Shown here one piece after another: positions 23,311 to 31,256 of a stretch of DNA of 64,000 bases. This DNA is from Curtobacterium flaccumfaciens pv. betae (lineage in GTDB: Bacteria; Actinomycetota; Actinomycetes; Actinomycetales; Microbacteriaceae). Location: positions 496,001 to 560,000 of the forward strand of contig NZ_JAPJDC010000001.1 in the NCBI RefSeq assembly GCF_026241855.1, given 5' to 3'. A program made the position numbers and the translations under genes. The notes beneath the pieces are model-generated. The model saw nothing but the letters and a program-made list of their open reading frames with translations. It ran no database searches and was not told where the DNA came from. Numbering within the stretch: position 1 is the stretch's first letter; the number at the start of each line of letters is the position of its first letter.

Positions 23311-23955
23311 ATGACCACGCTCACCGACGCCCTCGCCGACCCGCGATCCTCCGCCCGGCTGCAGGCCGTGATGGCCGCGGGCACCACCCCGGACCCCGCG
23401 GACCTCGAGGCGCTCGTCGCGCAGTGCGCCGTCGAGCCGGACTTCTTCGTCCGCGACATGCTGACGTGGGCACTCACCCGGCACCCCGCCGACGACGTCG
23501 TGGCCCGCGTGCTGCCCGAGCTCGAGCGCCCCGAGCCGCAGGCCCGCAGCCAGGCGCTCCACACCCTGTCGAAGATCGGTGACCCGGACGCGTGGCCGGC
23601 GGTGCGACCGCTGCTCGGGGACCACGACGACGAGGTGCTCCGCGCGGCCTGGCGGACGGCCGTCGCACTGGTGCCGGACGACGAGCGGGCGTCGCTCGCG
23701 CGGACCCTCGCGGTGCAGCTCGGCATCGGCGACCGCGAGCGTCGGCTCAGCCTGTCCCGTGCCCTGGTGGGCCTCGGCGAGGACACCGTCGGACCCGTCC
23801 TCGCCTCGGCCGCCGAGCGGGGGACCGAGGCCGTCCGGGAGCACGTGCGCGAGACCGAACGACTGCTGCACGACCCGGACGCCGCATCTGCGCTCGCCCT
23901 CGAACGCGCCCGGCGCGAGGTCGCCCTCGGCCGGACGCGGTCCGTCAAGGGCTAG
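23311..23955 (+). CDS. HEAT repeat domain-containing protein
   Basis: A 214-aa all-helical protein built from HEAT/PBS-lyase-like repeats, for example ARSQALHTLSKIGDPDAWPAVRPLL followed by EVLRAAWRTAVALVPDDERASLARTL. HEAT proteins are scaffold or helper proteins. No catalytic residues are seen and no partner is suggested by the neighbours. TTCGAT lies 6 nt before the ATG, an imperfect leaderless-type box that also overlaps a GGAGGG ribosome-binding-like stretch. A 666-bp gene-free repeat region follows. Confidence 0.8.
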   Translation: MTTLTDALADPRSSARLQAVMAAGTTPDPADLEALVAQCAVEPDFFVRDMLTWALTRHPADDVVARVLPELERPEPQARSQALHTLSKIGDPDAWPAVRPLLGDHDDEVLRAAWRTAVALVPDDERASLARTLAVQLGIGDRERRLSLSRALVGLGEDTVGPVLASAAERGTEAVREHVRETERLLHDPDAASALALERARREVALGRTRSVKG

Positions 23956-24010
23956 GGCCGTCGGGCGCGCCCGGCCGGGAGCGCCGGGTGGTCACGAAGC
24001 GTCGCCGCCA

Positions 24011-24054
24011 CGGTCGTGGGGCGGTCGTGGGGCGGCCGTGGGGCGGCTGCGGGG
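24011..24054 (+). repeat. Four tandem 11-bp units ending in GGGG
   Basis: Units CGGTCGTGGGG, CGGTCGTGGGG, CGGCCGTGGGG and CGGCTGCGGGG lie head to tail. The four G4 runs separated by 7-nt loops satisfy a quadruplex-forming pattern on the plus strand. Confidence 0.7.
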
Positions 24055-24069
24055 TGGGCGCGTCGCGCG

Positions 24070-24177
24070 GTCACGACACCCCGTGGGTGGGGTCCCGAGT
24101 GGTCGCGAACCGTCGGCTGCGGGGCTCCCGGGCGACAGTTCGTGACCGGTGGGGGAAGGTGAGCGGGGTGTCGTGAC
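24070..24177. repeat. Nested hairpin A1 of the 193-bp array
   Basis: Outer arms GTCACGACACCCC / GGGGTGTCGTGAC (13 bp, perfect) enclose a second pair near GGTCGCGAACCGTCG / CGACAGTTCGTGACC. The whole can fold as a long interrupted hairpin about 108 nt long. Confidence 0.8.
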
Positions 24178-24188
24178 CGGTGGGGCAC

Positions 24189-24232
24189 CGGACGGGAGGC
24201 GCGTGGCGGCTGGGCGCCGGGCCTCCCGTCCG
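24189..24232. repeat. Family-1 palindrome, copy 3 (array element B1)
   Basis: Arms CGGACGGGAGGC / GCCTCCCGTCCG, the same dispersed family as 4581-4624, embedded between hairpins A1 and A2. Confidence 0.8.
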
Positions 24233-24262
24233 ACGCCACGCGCGTTCGCGGGCCGCGGTGCG

Positions 24263-24370
24263 GTCACGACACCCCGTGCGCTGGGCGCCGGGTGGTCGCG
24301 AACCGTCGGCTGCGGGGCTCCCGGGCGACGGTTCGTGACCGGCGGGGGAAGGTGAGCGGGGTGTCGTGAC
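24263..24370. repeat. Nested hairpin A2 of the 193-bp array
   Basis: Same outer arms as A1. The inner arms (GGTCGCGAACCGTCG / CGACGGTTCGTGACC) are better matched than in A1. It starts exactly 193 bp after A1. Confidence 0.8.
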
Positions 24371-24381
24371 CGGTGGGGCGC

Positions 24382-24425
24382 CGGACGGGAGGCGCGTGGC
24401 GGCGGGGCACCGGGCCTCCCGTCCG
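24382..24425. repeat. Family-1 palindrome, copy 4 (array element B2)
   Basis: Same arms as B1, exactly 193 bp downstream of it. Confidence 0.8.
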
Positions 24426-24455
24426 ACGCCACGCGCGTTCGCGGGCCGCGGTGCG

Positions 24456-24564
24456 GTCACGACACCCCCTTGGGTGGGGTGCCGGGTGGTCGCGAACCGT
24501 CGGTTGCGGGGCTCCCGGGCGACAGAGCGTGACCAGTCGGCAGACCTTAGCGGGGTGTCTTGAC
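24456..24564. repeat. Nested hairpin A3, degraded last unit
   Basis: The left outer arm GTCACGACACCCC is intact, 193 bp after A2. The right arm is GGGGTGTCTTGAC (one change) and the inner right arm is eroded. The next B element is missing. Confidence 0.75.
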
Positions 24565-24621
24565 CGGCCGGCCAACGCACGCCCACCAGCGCACGCCAGC
24601 CGCCCGGCCCGTGCAGCGGGG

Positions 24622-25311
24622 TCAGTCGCCGTCGGGCGCGAGCCAGATGGACGACGCCGCCGCGGCCGGCAGGTCGACCAGGGACTCAGAGCCGTCGGTG
24701 GCCCGCCGCGACACCGCGATGACGCCGGCGTAGTCCCGCACCCGCTCGACCCGCAGGTGCGTGCCCAGCCCCACCCCGAGCTCGTCGAAGTACCGCAGCA
24801 GCGAGGGGTCGTCGTCCGAGACACGGTCGACGGTGCCGCACGCTCCCGGCTCGATCGCACCGAGGAGGGTGCCGGGGGAGTCCGGCACGATGCCGTCCGC
24901 ACCGGGGATCGGGTCGCCGTGGGGGTCGTGCGTCGGGTGGCCGAGGTCCGCGTCGACCCGGTCGAGGAACTGCTCCGACACCGCGTGCTCCAGGGCCTCG
25001 GCCTCGGTGTGGACCTCGTCCCACGAGTAGCCGAGCCGCTCCACCAGGAACGTCTCGATCAGCCGGTGCCGCCGGACCATCGCCACCGCGACCTGCTGCC
25101 CGAGCGGGGTGAGCACGACGCCGTAGTACGGGGTGTGCTCGATCAGGCCGTCGCGGTCGAGCTTCTTGAGGTTGCCCGACACCGTCGACGCCGACACCTT
25201 CAGGGACGCCGCGATGTCGCGCGTCGCCAAGCCGGGTCCGCCGCGCTCGCTGGCCTTCCAGATGAGCTTGACGTAGTCCTCTGCCATGGTGGACAGGGAG
25301 GGCAGGCGCAT
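24622..25311 (-). CDS. DtxR/MntR family metal-dependent transcriptional repressor
   Basis: A 229-aa regulator with an N-terminal winged helix (AEDYVKLIWKASERGGPGLATRD, then LKVSASTVSGNLKKLDRDGLI), the metal-binding and dimerisation domain (RRHRLIETFLVERLGYSWDEVHTEAEALEHAVSEQFLDRVDADLGHPTHDPHGDPIP, holding the conserved His and Glu ligands) and a C-terminal SH3-like FeoA domain. Such proteins bind Fe(II) or Mn(II) and repress metal-uptake genes. The three-domain length points to the IdeR/DtxR or long MntR group, and the metal cannot be decided. The start at 25311 follows TACGAT by 7 nt. Candidate targets in this window are the Efe genes and the small gene at 47897. Confidence 0.9.
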   Translation of the reverse strand: MRLPSLSTMAEDYVKLIWKASERGGPGLATRDIAASLKVSASTVSGNLKKLDRDGLIEHTPYYGVVLTPLGQQVAVAMVRRHRLIETFLVERLGYSWDEVHTEAEALEHAVSEQFLDRVDADLGHPTHDPHGDPIPGADGIVPDSPGTLLGAIEPGACGTVDRVSDDDPSLLRYFDELGVGLGTHLRVERVRDYAGVIAVSRRATDGSESLVDLPAAAASSIWLAPDGD

Positions 25312-25318
25312 ACCGCCA

Positions 25319-25342
25319 ATCGTACGTCCCGCCTGGTACAAC
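25319..25342. promoter_or_regulatory. Divergent -10 boxes of the DtxR and CPBP genes
   Basis: On the minus strand TACGAT ends 7 nt before the DtxR ATG. On the plus strand TACAAC at 25337-25342 ends 6 nt before the CPBP ATG at 25349. The two start codons are only 37 bp apart, so the promoters overlap and the genes are likely to interfere with or co-regulate each other. Confidence 0.4.
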
Positions 25343-25348
25343 CAGCAG

Positions 25349-26239
25349 ATGACCACCACCGCCCCCGTCCGAGCCCCTCGCCGTCGCTGGCCGGTGCCCC
25401 CGTCGCTGCTGCTCGGGCTCGCGCCGATCGTGGTCTTCGCCGCGATCAGCGCCTGGCGGTCACGGCCGAGCGACGACTACGCGACCCTCGGGCAGACGGT
25501 CGACAGCGTCGTGCACGCCCTCGTCATCCCCGAGGGCATCGCCGTCGCGGCACTCGCCCTGTTCGTCACGGCGCTCGGCTGGTGGCGCATCGCCACGGTC
25601 GACCCGGTCCGGACGCGACTCCGGTGGACGATGGTCGCGCCGATCCTCGTGCTCGTGGTGTGCGTCGTCCGGCTGCCCCTGATCGACTGGACCGCGCTGC
25701 CCGCGCACTACTTCCTGCTGCTCGCCGTCGGGGTGCTGTTCGTCGGGGTGTTCGAGGAGCTCATGGCCCGCGGCACCCTGCTCGTGGGGCTGCGGCGGCG
25801 CCTGCCGGAGACGGGTGTGTGGGCCCTGTCCTGCGCGCTGTTCGGGCTGCTGCACCTGCTCAACGCGCTTGCCGGTGCCGGCATCGGGCCGACGCTGGTC
25901 CAGGTCGTGTTCGCGGCGTCGTTCGGGTCGACGCTGTACGTCGCGCGTCGGCTGACCGGGTCGCTGCTCGCCCCGGTGCTGCTGCACGCCTTCTGGGACT
26001 TCGGGTCGATCGGGTTCACGGCGACCACGGACCCGGGCGACTTCGGGAAGCTGACCCTGCTCGGCCTGATCGGGCTGTTCTCGTTCGGGGTGCTCGCATT
26101 CGGCATCGTGGCCGGCGGGGTCATCGCCTGGTACGACGACCGGCCCCGTCGGCTCGCGAAGCGGTGGCGGACGGTGCCGCCGATGGCGGCGGTCGTGGTG
26201 CCGGGAGGCGAGCCGCGCCTCCAGGTCGACGTGGTCTGA
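25349..26239 (+). CDS. CPBP family intramembrane metalloprotease
   Basis: A 296-aa polytopic protein of the CPBP (CAAX protease and bacteriocin-processing) / ABI family with about eight spans. Motif 1 is VFEELMARGTLL (EExxxR), motif 2 is ALFGLLHLLNAL (FxxxH), and motif 3 is APVLLHAFWDF (HxxxN/D). Bacterial members are proposed to cut membrane substrates or to give bacteriocin self-immunity. The function here is unknown. It is one of three CPBP genes in the window (others at 50763 and 56038). The start at 25349 is set by the adjacent -10 box. Confidence 0.85.
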   Translation: MTTTAPVRAPRRRWPVPPSLLLGLAPIVVFAAISAWRSRPSDDYATLGQTVDSVVHALVIPEGIAVAALALFVTALGWWRIATVDPVRTRLRWTMVAPILVLVVCVVRLPLIDWTALPAHYFLLLAVGVLFVGVFEELMARGTLLVGLRRRLPETGVWALSCALFGLLHLLNALAGAGIGPTLVQVVFAASFGSTLYVARRLTGSLLAPVLLHAFWDFGSIGFTATTDPGDFGKLTLLGLIGLFSFGVLAFGIVAGGVIAWYDDRPRRLAKRWRTVPPMAAVVVPGGEPRLQVDVV

Positions 26240-26311
26240 GGGAACGGATCCGACGCGGCGCGACGACGGATGCGGCGCCGACGGGCGCTGGGCGACCGCG
26301 CGTGGACGCGA

Positions 26312-26346
26312 CGGTGCCCCGGAGCGCAGGACGCTCCGGGGCACCG
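26312..26346. terminator. Strong hairpin terminator
   Basis: A perfect 15-bp stem CGGTGCCCCGGAGCG / CGCTCCGGGGCACCG with a 5-nt loop lies between the convergent ends of the CPBP protease and the phospholipase, and is followed by TTCGGTT on the plus strand. Confidence 0.7.
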
Positions 26347-26354
26347 TTCGGTTC

Positions 26355-26418
26355 CGTGTCGGTCGGCCCGACGCTGCGTGTCGGTCGGTCCGACGCTCCG
26401 TGTCAGTCCTCCCGACGG
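26355..26418. repeat. 22-bp tandem repeat running into the phospholipase stop codon
   Basis: Two units starting at 26355 and 26377 differ by two bases (CGTGTCGGTCGGCCCGACGC plus 2 nt), and a third degenerate unit from 26399 overlaps the minus-strand stop codon at 26403. The repeats each contain a small CGGTCGGCCCG-type dyad. Confidence 0.65.
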
Positions 26419-28370
26419 CGGAGCTGTCGACGACGGATGACGACCAGTGCGACGCCGGCCATCAGGAACACGATCGCGGCGATCGTGACCCCGGTGAGCT
26501 GCACGCCGGTGAAGGCCAGGCGCTTCGCGGACGGATCGGCCGCGGACGGGTCGGCGGCAACGGTCTGCCCCGCGCCCGCGGCTCCGGCTGATGCGCTCGA
26601 GGCCGGCGCCGCCCCGCTGCCCGTGCCGCTACCGGTGCCTGTACCTGTACCCGTACCGGTGCCGGCTCCGGATCCCGCGCTCGAGCCCGTCCCGCCGCCG
26701 GTCCCCGCGTGCGGCTTCGCCGTGGGCTTCGGGGTCGGCTTCGGGGTGACGGCCGTCGACACGATCCGCGAGACCGCACCCGTCGTCGTGTTCAGCAGCA
26801 CCTCGCGGTGCTGCGGGTGCGTGAAGTCGAACATGCCGCGGAGGGACCCCGCCCGAGCGTCGAACGACTGGTCACCGATCCGGCCCGTCGACCAGTTGTC
26901 CTCGATGAACTTCGTGGTCGAGGTCTGCTCGATGGCGGTGTGGTCGACGTGGTTCTGCTTGGCGAACGGCGAGATGACCAGGTACGGCAGCCGCTGCGAG
27001 GGGCCGCACCGGTCGAGGTACCCGCCGGCGACACCCACCTTGGTCGCAGCCGAGGTGCAGACCGTGGTGTCGTTCGAGGAGTCCGTTGAGCCGTTCAGGA
27101 TGGTGGGCGCGACGTGGTCGTACCAGCCGTCCGAGTCGTCGTAGTTGATGACGATGGCCGTGCTCGACCACTCCGGCGACTGCTCGATCTCGTTGATCTT
27201 CGACGTCAGGAACTTCTGCTCGTCGAGCGGGTCGGAGTAGGCGGCGTGCCCGTCCTGGGCTTCGGGGGCCTTGAGGAACGACACGGCGGGCATCCGGTGC
27301 TCGGCGAGGGCCGTGTCGAACGAGGACAGGTCGTACTGGTGGTTCGCCCGGTCGGTGGAGCCGATCATGCGGTCGCTCGTCGGCGCGAGGTGGTGCGGGT
27401 TCGACGTCGACGCGTAGTACGCGAACGGGTTGTGGTGTGGCGAGTAGTCGTTGCTGACCGACCCGCCCACGTTCGTCGTGGTGGCGTCGCACTTGGCGAG
27501 CGTGCCGGTGCCCGCGTACGCCGTCGTCGGGGCGAAGCCACCCTGGAACCAGCCCCAGGTGACCCCCTTCGCGTTGAGCAGGTCGCCGATGTTCTTGCCC
27601 GACATCTTCACCAGGTTCGACGTCGACGTGCGGTCCTTGTCGGAGCAGTCGTCGTAGGCGGGGTCCGGGTCGGCCGTGACGGTGCCCTGGCCCGCGGCGT
27701 CCTTCGCGACGACGGAGGTCGAGGTCGGCACCGTGGCGCCGGTGACCGAGTCCACGCCCGTGCCGCCGTGGGTGTTGCCGCTGATCAGGTTGAGCGCTCC
27801 GGGGGTGGAGGGGCCGAAGCCGGTGTCCCAGGCGTTGTCGCTCATCGCGTAGTTCTGGGCGTAGTTCCACAGCCCGGTGGTGGTGTTGCCGTCGTAGTAG
27901 TCCATCGTCAGGCCCGGCGACCCGTACAGCCCCGTGCAGGTGTCCACCGAGGTGCTCTCGACGAACTTGTCCATGGCACCACCGGCGACGGCCTTCTGCT
28001 CGGGCAGGTAGTTGTGGTTCTGGTCACAGGTGAGCGCCTGGGCCGGCGTCAACCGTGACGGCGCGTAGGCGTTCGGGTTCTTCGTCAGGGTGCCGGAGGA
28101 CGCGAGCGTGTTCACCGTCGGCGTGCCGCGCCCCGCGGTGAAACGGGTGCCGTCGGTGTTCGCGGCCTTCGGGTAGGTGCCGAAGTAGTGGTCGAACGAC
28201 ACGTTCTCGTCGTACATCACGACGACGTGCTTGACGGGGGTGGTGGTCCGCAGGGAGTTGTCCGCGGCGGACGCCGACTGCGGGAGGGCGATGGCCGTCC
28301 CCGCGACGGCCGCCAGGGCCATGATGGCGAGCGCGCCCTGTTGGATGCGTCGTTCGGAAGGTCGGAACAC
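26403..28370 (-). CDS. Surface-anchored phosphoesterase (phospholipase C / acid phosphatase family) with LAFTG signal
   Basis: A 655-aa secreted enzyme. A signal peptide (cut near SASA) precedes the phosphoesterase domain: VVMYDENVSFDHYFGTYPKAA carries the nucleophile motif (usually ENRSFDHYFG), and IVINYDDSDGWYDHVAPT and LPYLVISPFAKQNHVDHTAIEQTSTTKFIEDNW hold the metal and phosphate ligands of the PLC/AcpA family. A Pro/Lys then Gly/Thr/Ser spacer leads to LAFTG near residue 618, a hydrophobic span and RRRQLRRRED, a class E sortase signal. It probably cleaves phosphate esters or phospholipids at the cell surface. GTG at 28370 is favoured (GAGAGG upstream). It sits 61 bp downstream of efeB. 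Confidence 0.85.
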   Translation of the reverse strand: MFRPSERRIQQGALAIMALAAVAGTAIALPQSASAADNSLRTTTPVKHVVVMYDENVSFDHYFGTYPKAANTDGTRFTAGRGTPTVNTLASSGTLTKNPNAYAPSRLTPAQALTCDQNHNYLPEQKAVAGGAMDKFVESTSVDTCTGLYGSPGLTMDYYDGNTTTGLWNYAQNYAMSDNAWDTGFGPSTPGALNLISGNTHGGTGVDSVTGATVPTSTSVVAKDAAGQGTVTADPDPAYDDCSDKDRTSTSNLVKMSGKNIGDLLNAKGVTWGWFQGGFAPTTAYAGTGTLAKCDATTTNVGGSVSNDYSPHHNPFAYYASTSNPHHLAPTSDRMIGSTDRANHQYDLSSFDTALAEHRMPAVSFLKAPEAQDGHAAYSDPLDEQKFLTSKINEIEQSPEWSSTAIVINYDDSDGWYDHVAPTILNGSTDSSNDTTVCTSAATKVGVAGGYLDRCGPSQRLPYLVISPFAKQNHVDHTAIEQTSTTKFIEDNWSTGRIGDQSFDARAGSLRGMFDFTHPQHREVLLNTTTGAVSRIVSTAVTPKPTPKPTAKPHAGTGGGTGSSAGSGAGTGTGTGTGTGSGTGSGAAPASSASAGAAGAGQTVAADPSAADPSAKRLAFTGVQLTGVTIAAIVFLMAGVALVVIRRRQLRRRED

Positions 28371-28431
28371 GAGGAACCTCTCACTGGTCGGGACGGTGGG
28401 GATGGGGAAGCAGTGGGGCCGGCGGGCCCGG

Positions 28432-29880
28432 TCAGGTGCGTGCGAACAGTCGACGGCCCAGCCAGTCGTCCGCGTGGCGGACCCCGGGCAGGGCGAAGAA
28501 GTAGCCGCCACCGACCGGCGACACGTAGTCGACGAGGGGCTCGTCGACCAGGCGCTTCTGCACGGCGACGAACTGCCGTTCCAGGTCGGCCTGGAAACAG
28601 GCGAACAACAGGCCCATGTCGAGGTCGCCGTTCGTGTCGGTGCCGTTGTCGTAGTTGTACGGGCGTCGGAGCATCTGCTGCGCACGGGCTTCGGCCGTGC
28701 GCGGGTTCGCCAACCGGATGTGCGCGTCCATCTGGATCACGTCACCGGTCGGGTCGTCCTGGTACCGCGGGTCGTCGAACTCGCCGCTGCGGGTGAGCGG
28801 GGCACCGGAGTCGCGGTGGCGGCCGATCATGTTCTCCTGCTCGTGCAGCGAGACGCGGTCCCAGAACTCGACGAACATCCGGATGGTCCGCACGACGTGG
28901 TAGCTGCCCCCGGTGACCCAGTCGGGTTCGCCGTCCTGTCCGCCGCGGGTCCAGACCAGGTCGTCCATCTCGCTTCGGTCGGCGGTGGAGGGGTTGCCCG
29001 TGCCGTCCTTGAACCCGAGCAGGTTGCGCGGGGTGCCGGAGGGGCGGGGCGGCGAGGCGAAACCGTCCTGCCGCCAGCGCACCTGCATGCCGCCGCGGGT
29101 GGCCCGGGCGATGTCGCGGACGGCGTGCAGGACGGTGTCGGTGTTGTGCGCGCACACCTGCAGCAGCAGGTCGCCGTCCGAGATCGACCGATCGAGGTCG
29201 TCGTTCGGGAAGTCCTCCATCGTCCGCAACCGCGCCGGGCGCTGCCCCGCCAGACCGTACCGGTGGTCGAACAGCGAGGCACCCACGCTCGCCGTCACGG
29301 TGAGCCCGTCGGCCGCGACCTCCGGTCCGAGCACACCGGAGTCGGCCGGCGGCGCGGTGATCCCGACGTCGGCGGGCGTGCCGCCGCGGGTGAGGAAACG
29401 GGCCCGCTCGGTGATCGTCCGGAGCAGGTCGGCCAGGTCCCCGCGGCTGGCCGCGGTCACGTCGAACGCCAGGAACGCCGACTGTCGCTGCGCCGGTGTG
29501 GTGATCCCGGCCTGGTGGGCGCCGTGGAACGCGTACGAGGCCGCGTCGGCACCGCCGGTGGTCGCGGCTGCTGCCTGGAGGCCCGTCCCGCCCCCGACGG
29601 TCAGGGTCGCTGCCGCCGCAGCGGCTCCGGCACCGGCCCCGACCGCGCTGGTCAGGAACGCGCGACGGCCGAGCCCGCGGGCTCCCGTGGTGGTCGGTTT
29701 CCGGTCGTCCGGACCACCGGCCGGGCACGCGCTGCCGTCGGCGGGCAGCCCGAGGCTGGCGTGCGCCTCGGCCATCCGTCGGTACGTCGCCGCGTCCATC
29801 CCGCGTGGGTGCTGCCGGCGCCGGGGGTCCTGCTGGATCTGGGGGGCCTGCGGGCCTTGGCGCTGCGGTCGTTCGGTCAC
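28432..29880 (-). CDS. efeB: Dyp-type peroxidase EfeB (deferrochelatase), Tat-secreted
   Basis: A 482-aa haem peroxidase. After a 60-residue Pro/Gln-rich lead comes a twin-arginine signal ([15 protein letters not shown]). The catalytic residues of dye-decolourising peroxidases are intact: GFKDGTGNP (GXXDG with the catalytic Asp), [14 protein letters not shown], and [11 protein letters not shown] with the haem-ligand His and distal Arg. EfeB oxidises ferrous iron or extracts iron from haem for the EfeUO system. The GTG at 29880 overlaps the efeO stop by 4 nt and has GAGGAGG 7 nt upstream. No efeU permease is seen on either side. Confidence 0.9.
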   Translation of the reverse strand: MTERPQRQGPQAPQIQQDPRRRQHPRGMDAATYRRMAEAHASLGLPADGSACPAGGPDDRKPTTTGARGLGRRAFLTSAVGAGAGAAAAAATLTVGGGTGLQAAAATTGGADAASYAFHGAHQAGITTPAQRQSAFLAFDVTAASRGDLADLLRTITERARFLTRGGTPADVGITAPPADSGVLGPEVAADGLTVTASVGASLFDHRYGLAGQRPARLRTMEDFPNDDLDRSISDGDLLLQVCAHNTDTVLHAVRDIARATRGGMQVRWRQDGFASPPRPSGTPRNLLGFKDGTGNPSTADRSEMDDLVWTRGGQDGEPDWVTGGSYHVVRTIRMFVEFWDRVSLHEQENMIGRHRDSGAPLTRSGEFDDPRYQDDPTGDVIQMDAHIRLANPRTAEARAQQMLRRPYNYDNGTDTNGDLDMGLLFACFQADLERQFVAVQKRLVDEPLVDYVSPVGGGYFFALPGVRHADDWLGRRLFART

Positions 29881-31070
29881 GAGGTCCTCCTCGGGTCGCA
29901 GATGGCGGCGACGGGAGCGAGCCGCTCGAGTGCGGCGTCGAGGTCGGCGTCGAGGTGCTCGCGGTCGGCCCGGCCGAGACCGTCGAGGGTGTCCCAGCTG
30001 CCGTCGGTCCGTCGGTGCCGTCCGACGTCGGCACGGAGGGTCGCCAGCGCACGATCGGTGGCCGGCAACCCCGGGTAGCGGCTCCGCAGGATCGGCCGGA
30101 GCGGCTCGAGCGCGTGTTCCGTCCCGCTGATGTTCGCGTCGATCGTGGCCAGAGCCGTGTGGCTGCCGGCGTCGGTCACCCCGGTCGCCTCGAAGCGCAG
30201 CGCGTTCTCGAGGATCTCGTGCGCGCGCAGGCCGACGTCGAGCGGGTCGACCCGCTGGGTGGGGAACGTCCGGCGCAGGTGCGCGACCGCGGCGACCAGG
30301 GCGTCGGCCGGCGCGACGGCACGGCTGCTGGGGCCGCCCGACCACAGCAGTGCCTCGACACGGTGGAACCCGGCCAGGTGCTGGTCGTCGAGCGCGGTCC
30401 GTCCGGCTGCGGGGACACCGTCGATCGCGGTGTCGTCGTCGCCGAACGCCCCGTAGGCGGCTCCGAGCTGCTCGTACTCGCGGTGACCGACCAGCCAGTC
30501 CCGCTGCGCCGCCCGGACGTCGCCTGCACGGACGTCGGCGTCGAGCGCACGCACGTCGTCGAGCAGCGCCGGCAGGCGGCTCTCGATCCAGGTGCCGTAG
30601 GACTTCGCAGCGGGGATCAGGTCGTCGCGGGTGACCGGGACGATCCCCGGGGTCTCGTCGCTGACGTGGGCGGCACCGCGCAGGTGGACGACCGGTCCGG
30701 TGCTCGGGTTCGCGTCGGCGGGCAGGCAACGGAAGCGGTACTGGCCGCGCGGGAGTCGGACGCCGTAGTCGTGCGTCGCGCCTGCCCCCAGCCCCTCTGC
30801 GTCGAGGTAGACCGCGCCGCTCGTGGGGTCGACCAGCTGCACCTCGATCCCGGCGACGGACGTGTTGTGGATCCGGAACGTCTGCGGGCCGGCGAGGGCG
30901 CGGTCCGGACTCGCCGGCCACCCCGCACCGCAGGCGTCGGTGCCGGCCTGCACGGAGGCCGCCGCCGTGTGCGGCGCCGACGAGGGGACCAGGTGCGGCG
31001 CGACGATCGCGGTCCCCACGAGCGCTCCGAGCGCGCCGACGACCACTGCCGTCGTGGCACGAACCGACAT
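29877..31070 (-). CDS. efeO: Iron uptake system component EfeO
   Basis: A periplasm-type secreted protein of about 397 aa, with one N-terminal signal/anchor segment, a cupredoxin-like EfeO-I domain ([22 protein letters not shown] to YRFRCLPAD) and a C-terminal M75 imelysin-like domain with HREYEQLG (HxxYE motif) and [12 protein letters not shown]. It binds ferric/ferrous iron for delivery to an EfeU permease. The frame opens at GTG 31103, but that start lies directly after a T-tract hairpin. ATG 31070 is used here, with ATG 31088 and GTG 31076 as alternatives. The stop overlaps efeB. Upstream is a NagD-like gene, so the usual efeU-efeO-efeB order is broken. Confidence 0.85.
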   Translation of the reverse strand: MSVRATTAVVVGALGALVGTAIVAPHLVPSSAPHTAAASVQAGTDACGAGWPASPDRALAGPQTFRIHNTSVAGIEVQLVDPTSGAVYLDAEGLGAGATHDYGVRLPRGQYRFRCLPADANPSTGPVVHLRGAAHVSDETPGIVPVTRDDLIPAAKSYGTWIESRLPALLDDVRALDADVRAGDVRAAQRDWLVGHREYEQLGAAYGAFGDDDTAIDGVPAAGRTALDDQHLAGFHRVEALLWSGGPSSRAVAPADALVAAVAHLRRTFPTQRVDPLDVGLRAHEILENALRFEATGVTDAGSHTALATIDANISGTEHALEPLRPILRSRYPGLPATDRALATLRADVGRHRRTDGSWDTLDGLGRADREHLDADLDAALERLAPVAAICDPRRTS

Positions 31071-31105
31071 CGGCACCGATGACCCCATCCTGTAGCGATT
31101 CACAG

Positions 31106-31143
31106 AAAACCCTGATCAGGCCCGCTTTGGGCTCCAATCAGGG
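31106..31143 (-). terminator. Hairpin with T-tract before efeO
   Basis: On the minus strand CCCTGAT and ATCAGGG arms flank a second GCCC/GGGC pairing, and TTTT follows at once (31109-31106). It is the best intrinsic terminator in the window and probably ends the NagD-like transcript. Its position 3 nt before the first efeO GTG would also allow attenuation of efeO. Confidence 0.65.
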
Positions 31144-31256
31144 CAACCTTAGGATCGCTCCCGGGGTAGTTTTCCCGTCGTTCACCGCGGAACGGTTCTG
31201 TTCACCCGATCGTCATCAGGGCGGTCGGCAGCAACCGACCCGCCGTCGGGCTCGCG

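Larger units (their letters stand above)
23956..24621. repeat. Gene-free region holding a tandem array of nested palindromes
   Basis: No real gene is seen in these 666 bp, and the open frames here lack family motifs and follow the repeats. From the left: a degraded arm near 23986, a 4-copy 11-bp GGGG-ending tandem repeat (24011-24054), then a 193-bp unit repeated at 24070, 24263 and, truncated, 24456. Each unit is one about 108-bp nested hairpin (A) plus one family-1 palindrome (B), giving A1-B1-A2-B2-A3. The array lies between the convergent ends of the HEAT and DtxR genes. Confidence 0.85.

Noticed and set aside
24070..24564. CRISPR-like look of the repeat array
   Set aside because: The repeats are 193 bp apart and the intervening DNA is itself repeated and palindromic. 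There are no unique spacers and no cas genes.
24071..24902. Open frames through the 24-kb repeat array
   Set aside because: The products are Arg/Pro-rich translations of the repeats and contain the repeat period. There is no ribosome site or family match.
29881..31137. N-terminal extension of the EfeB frame (to 31137)
   Set aside because: It overlaps the whole efeO gene. EfeB homology and the Tat signal begin after the GTG at 29880, which has its own ribosome site.
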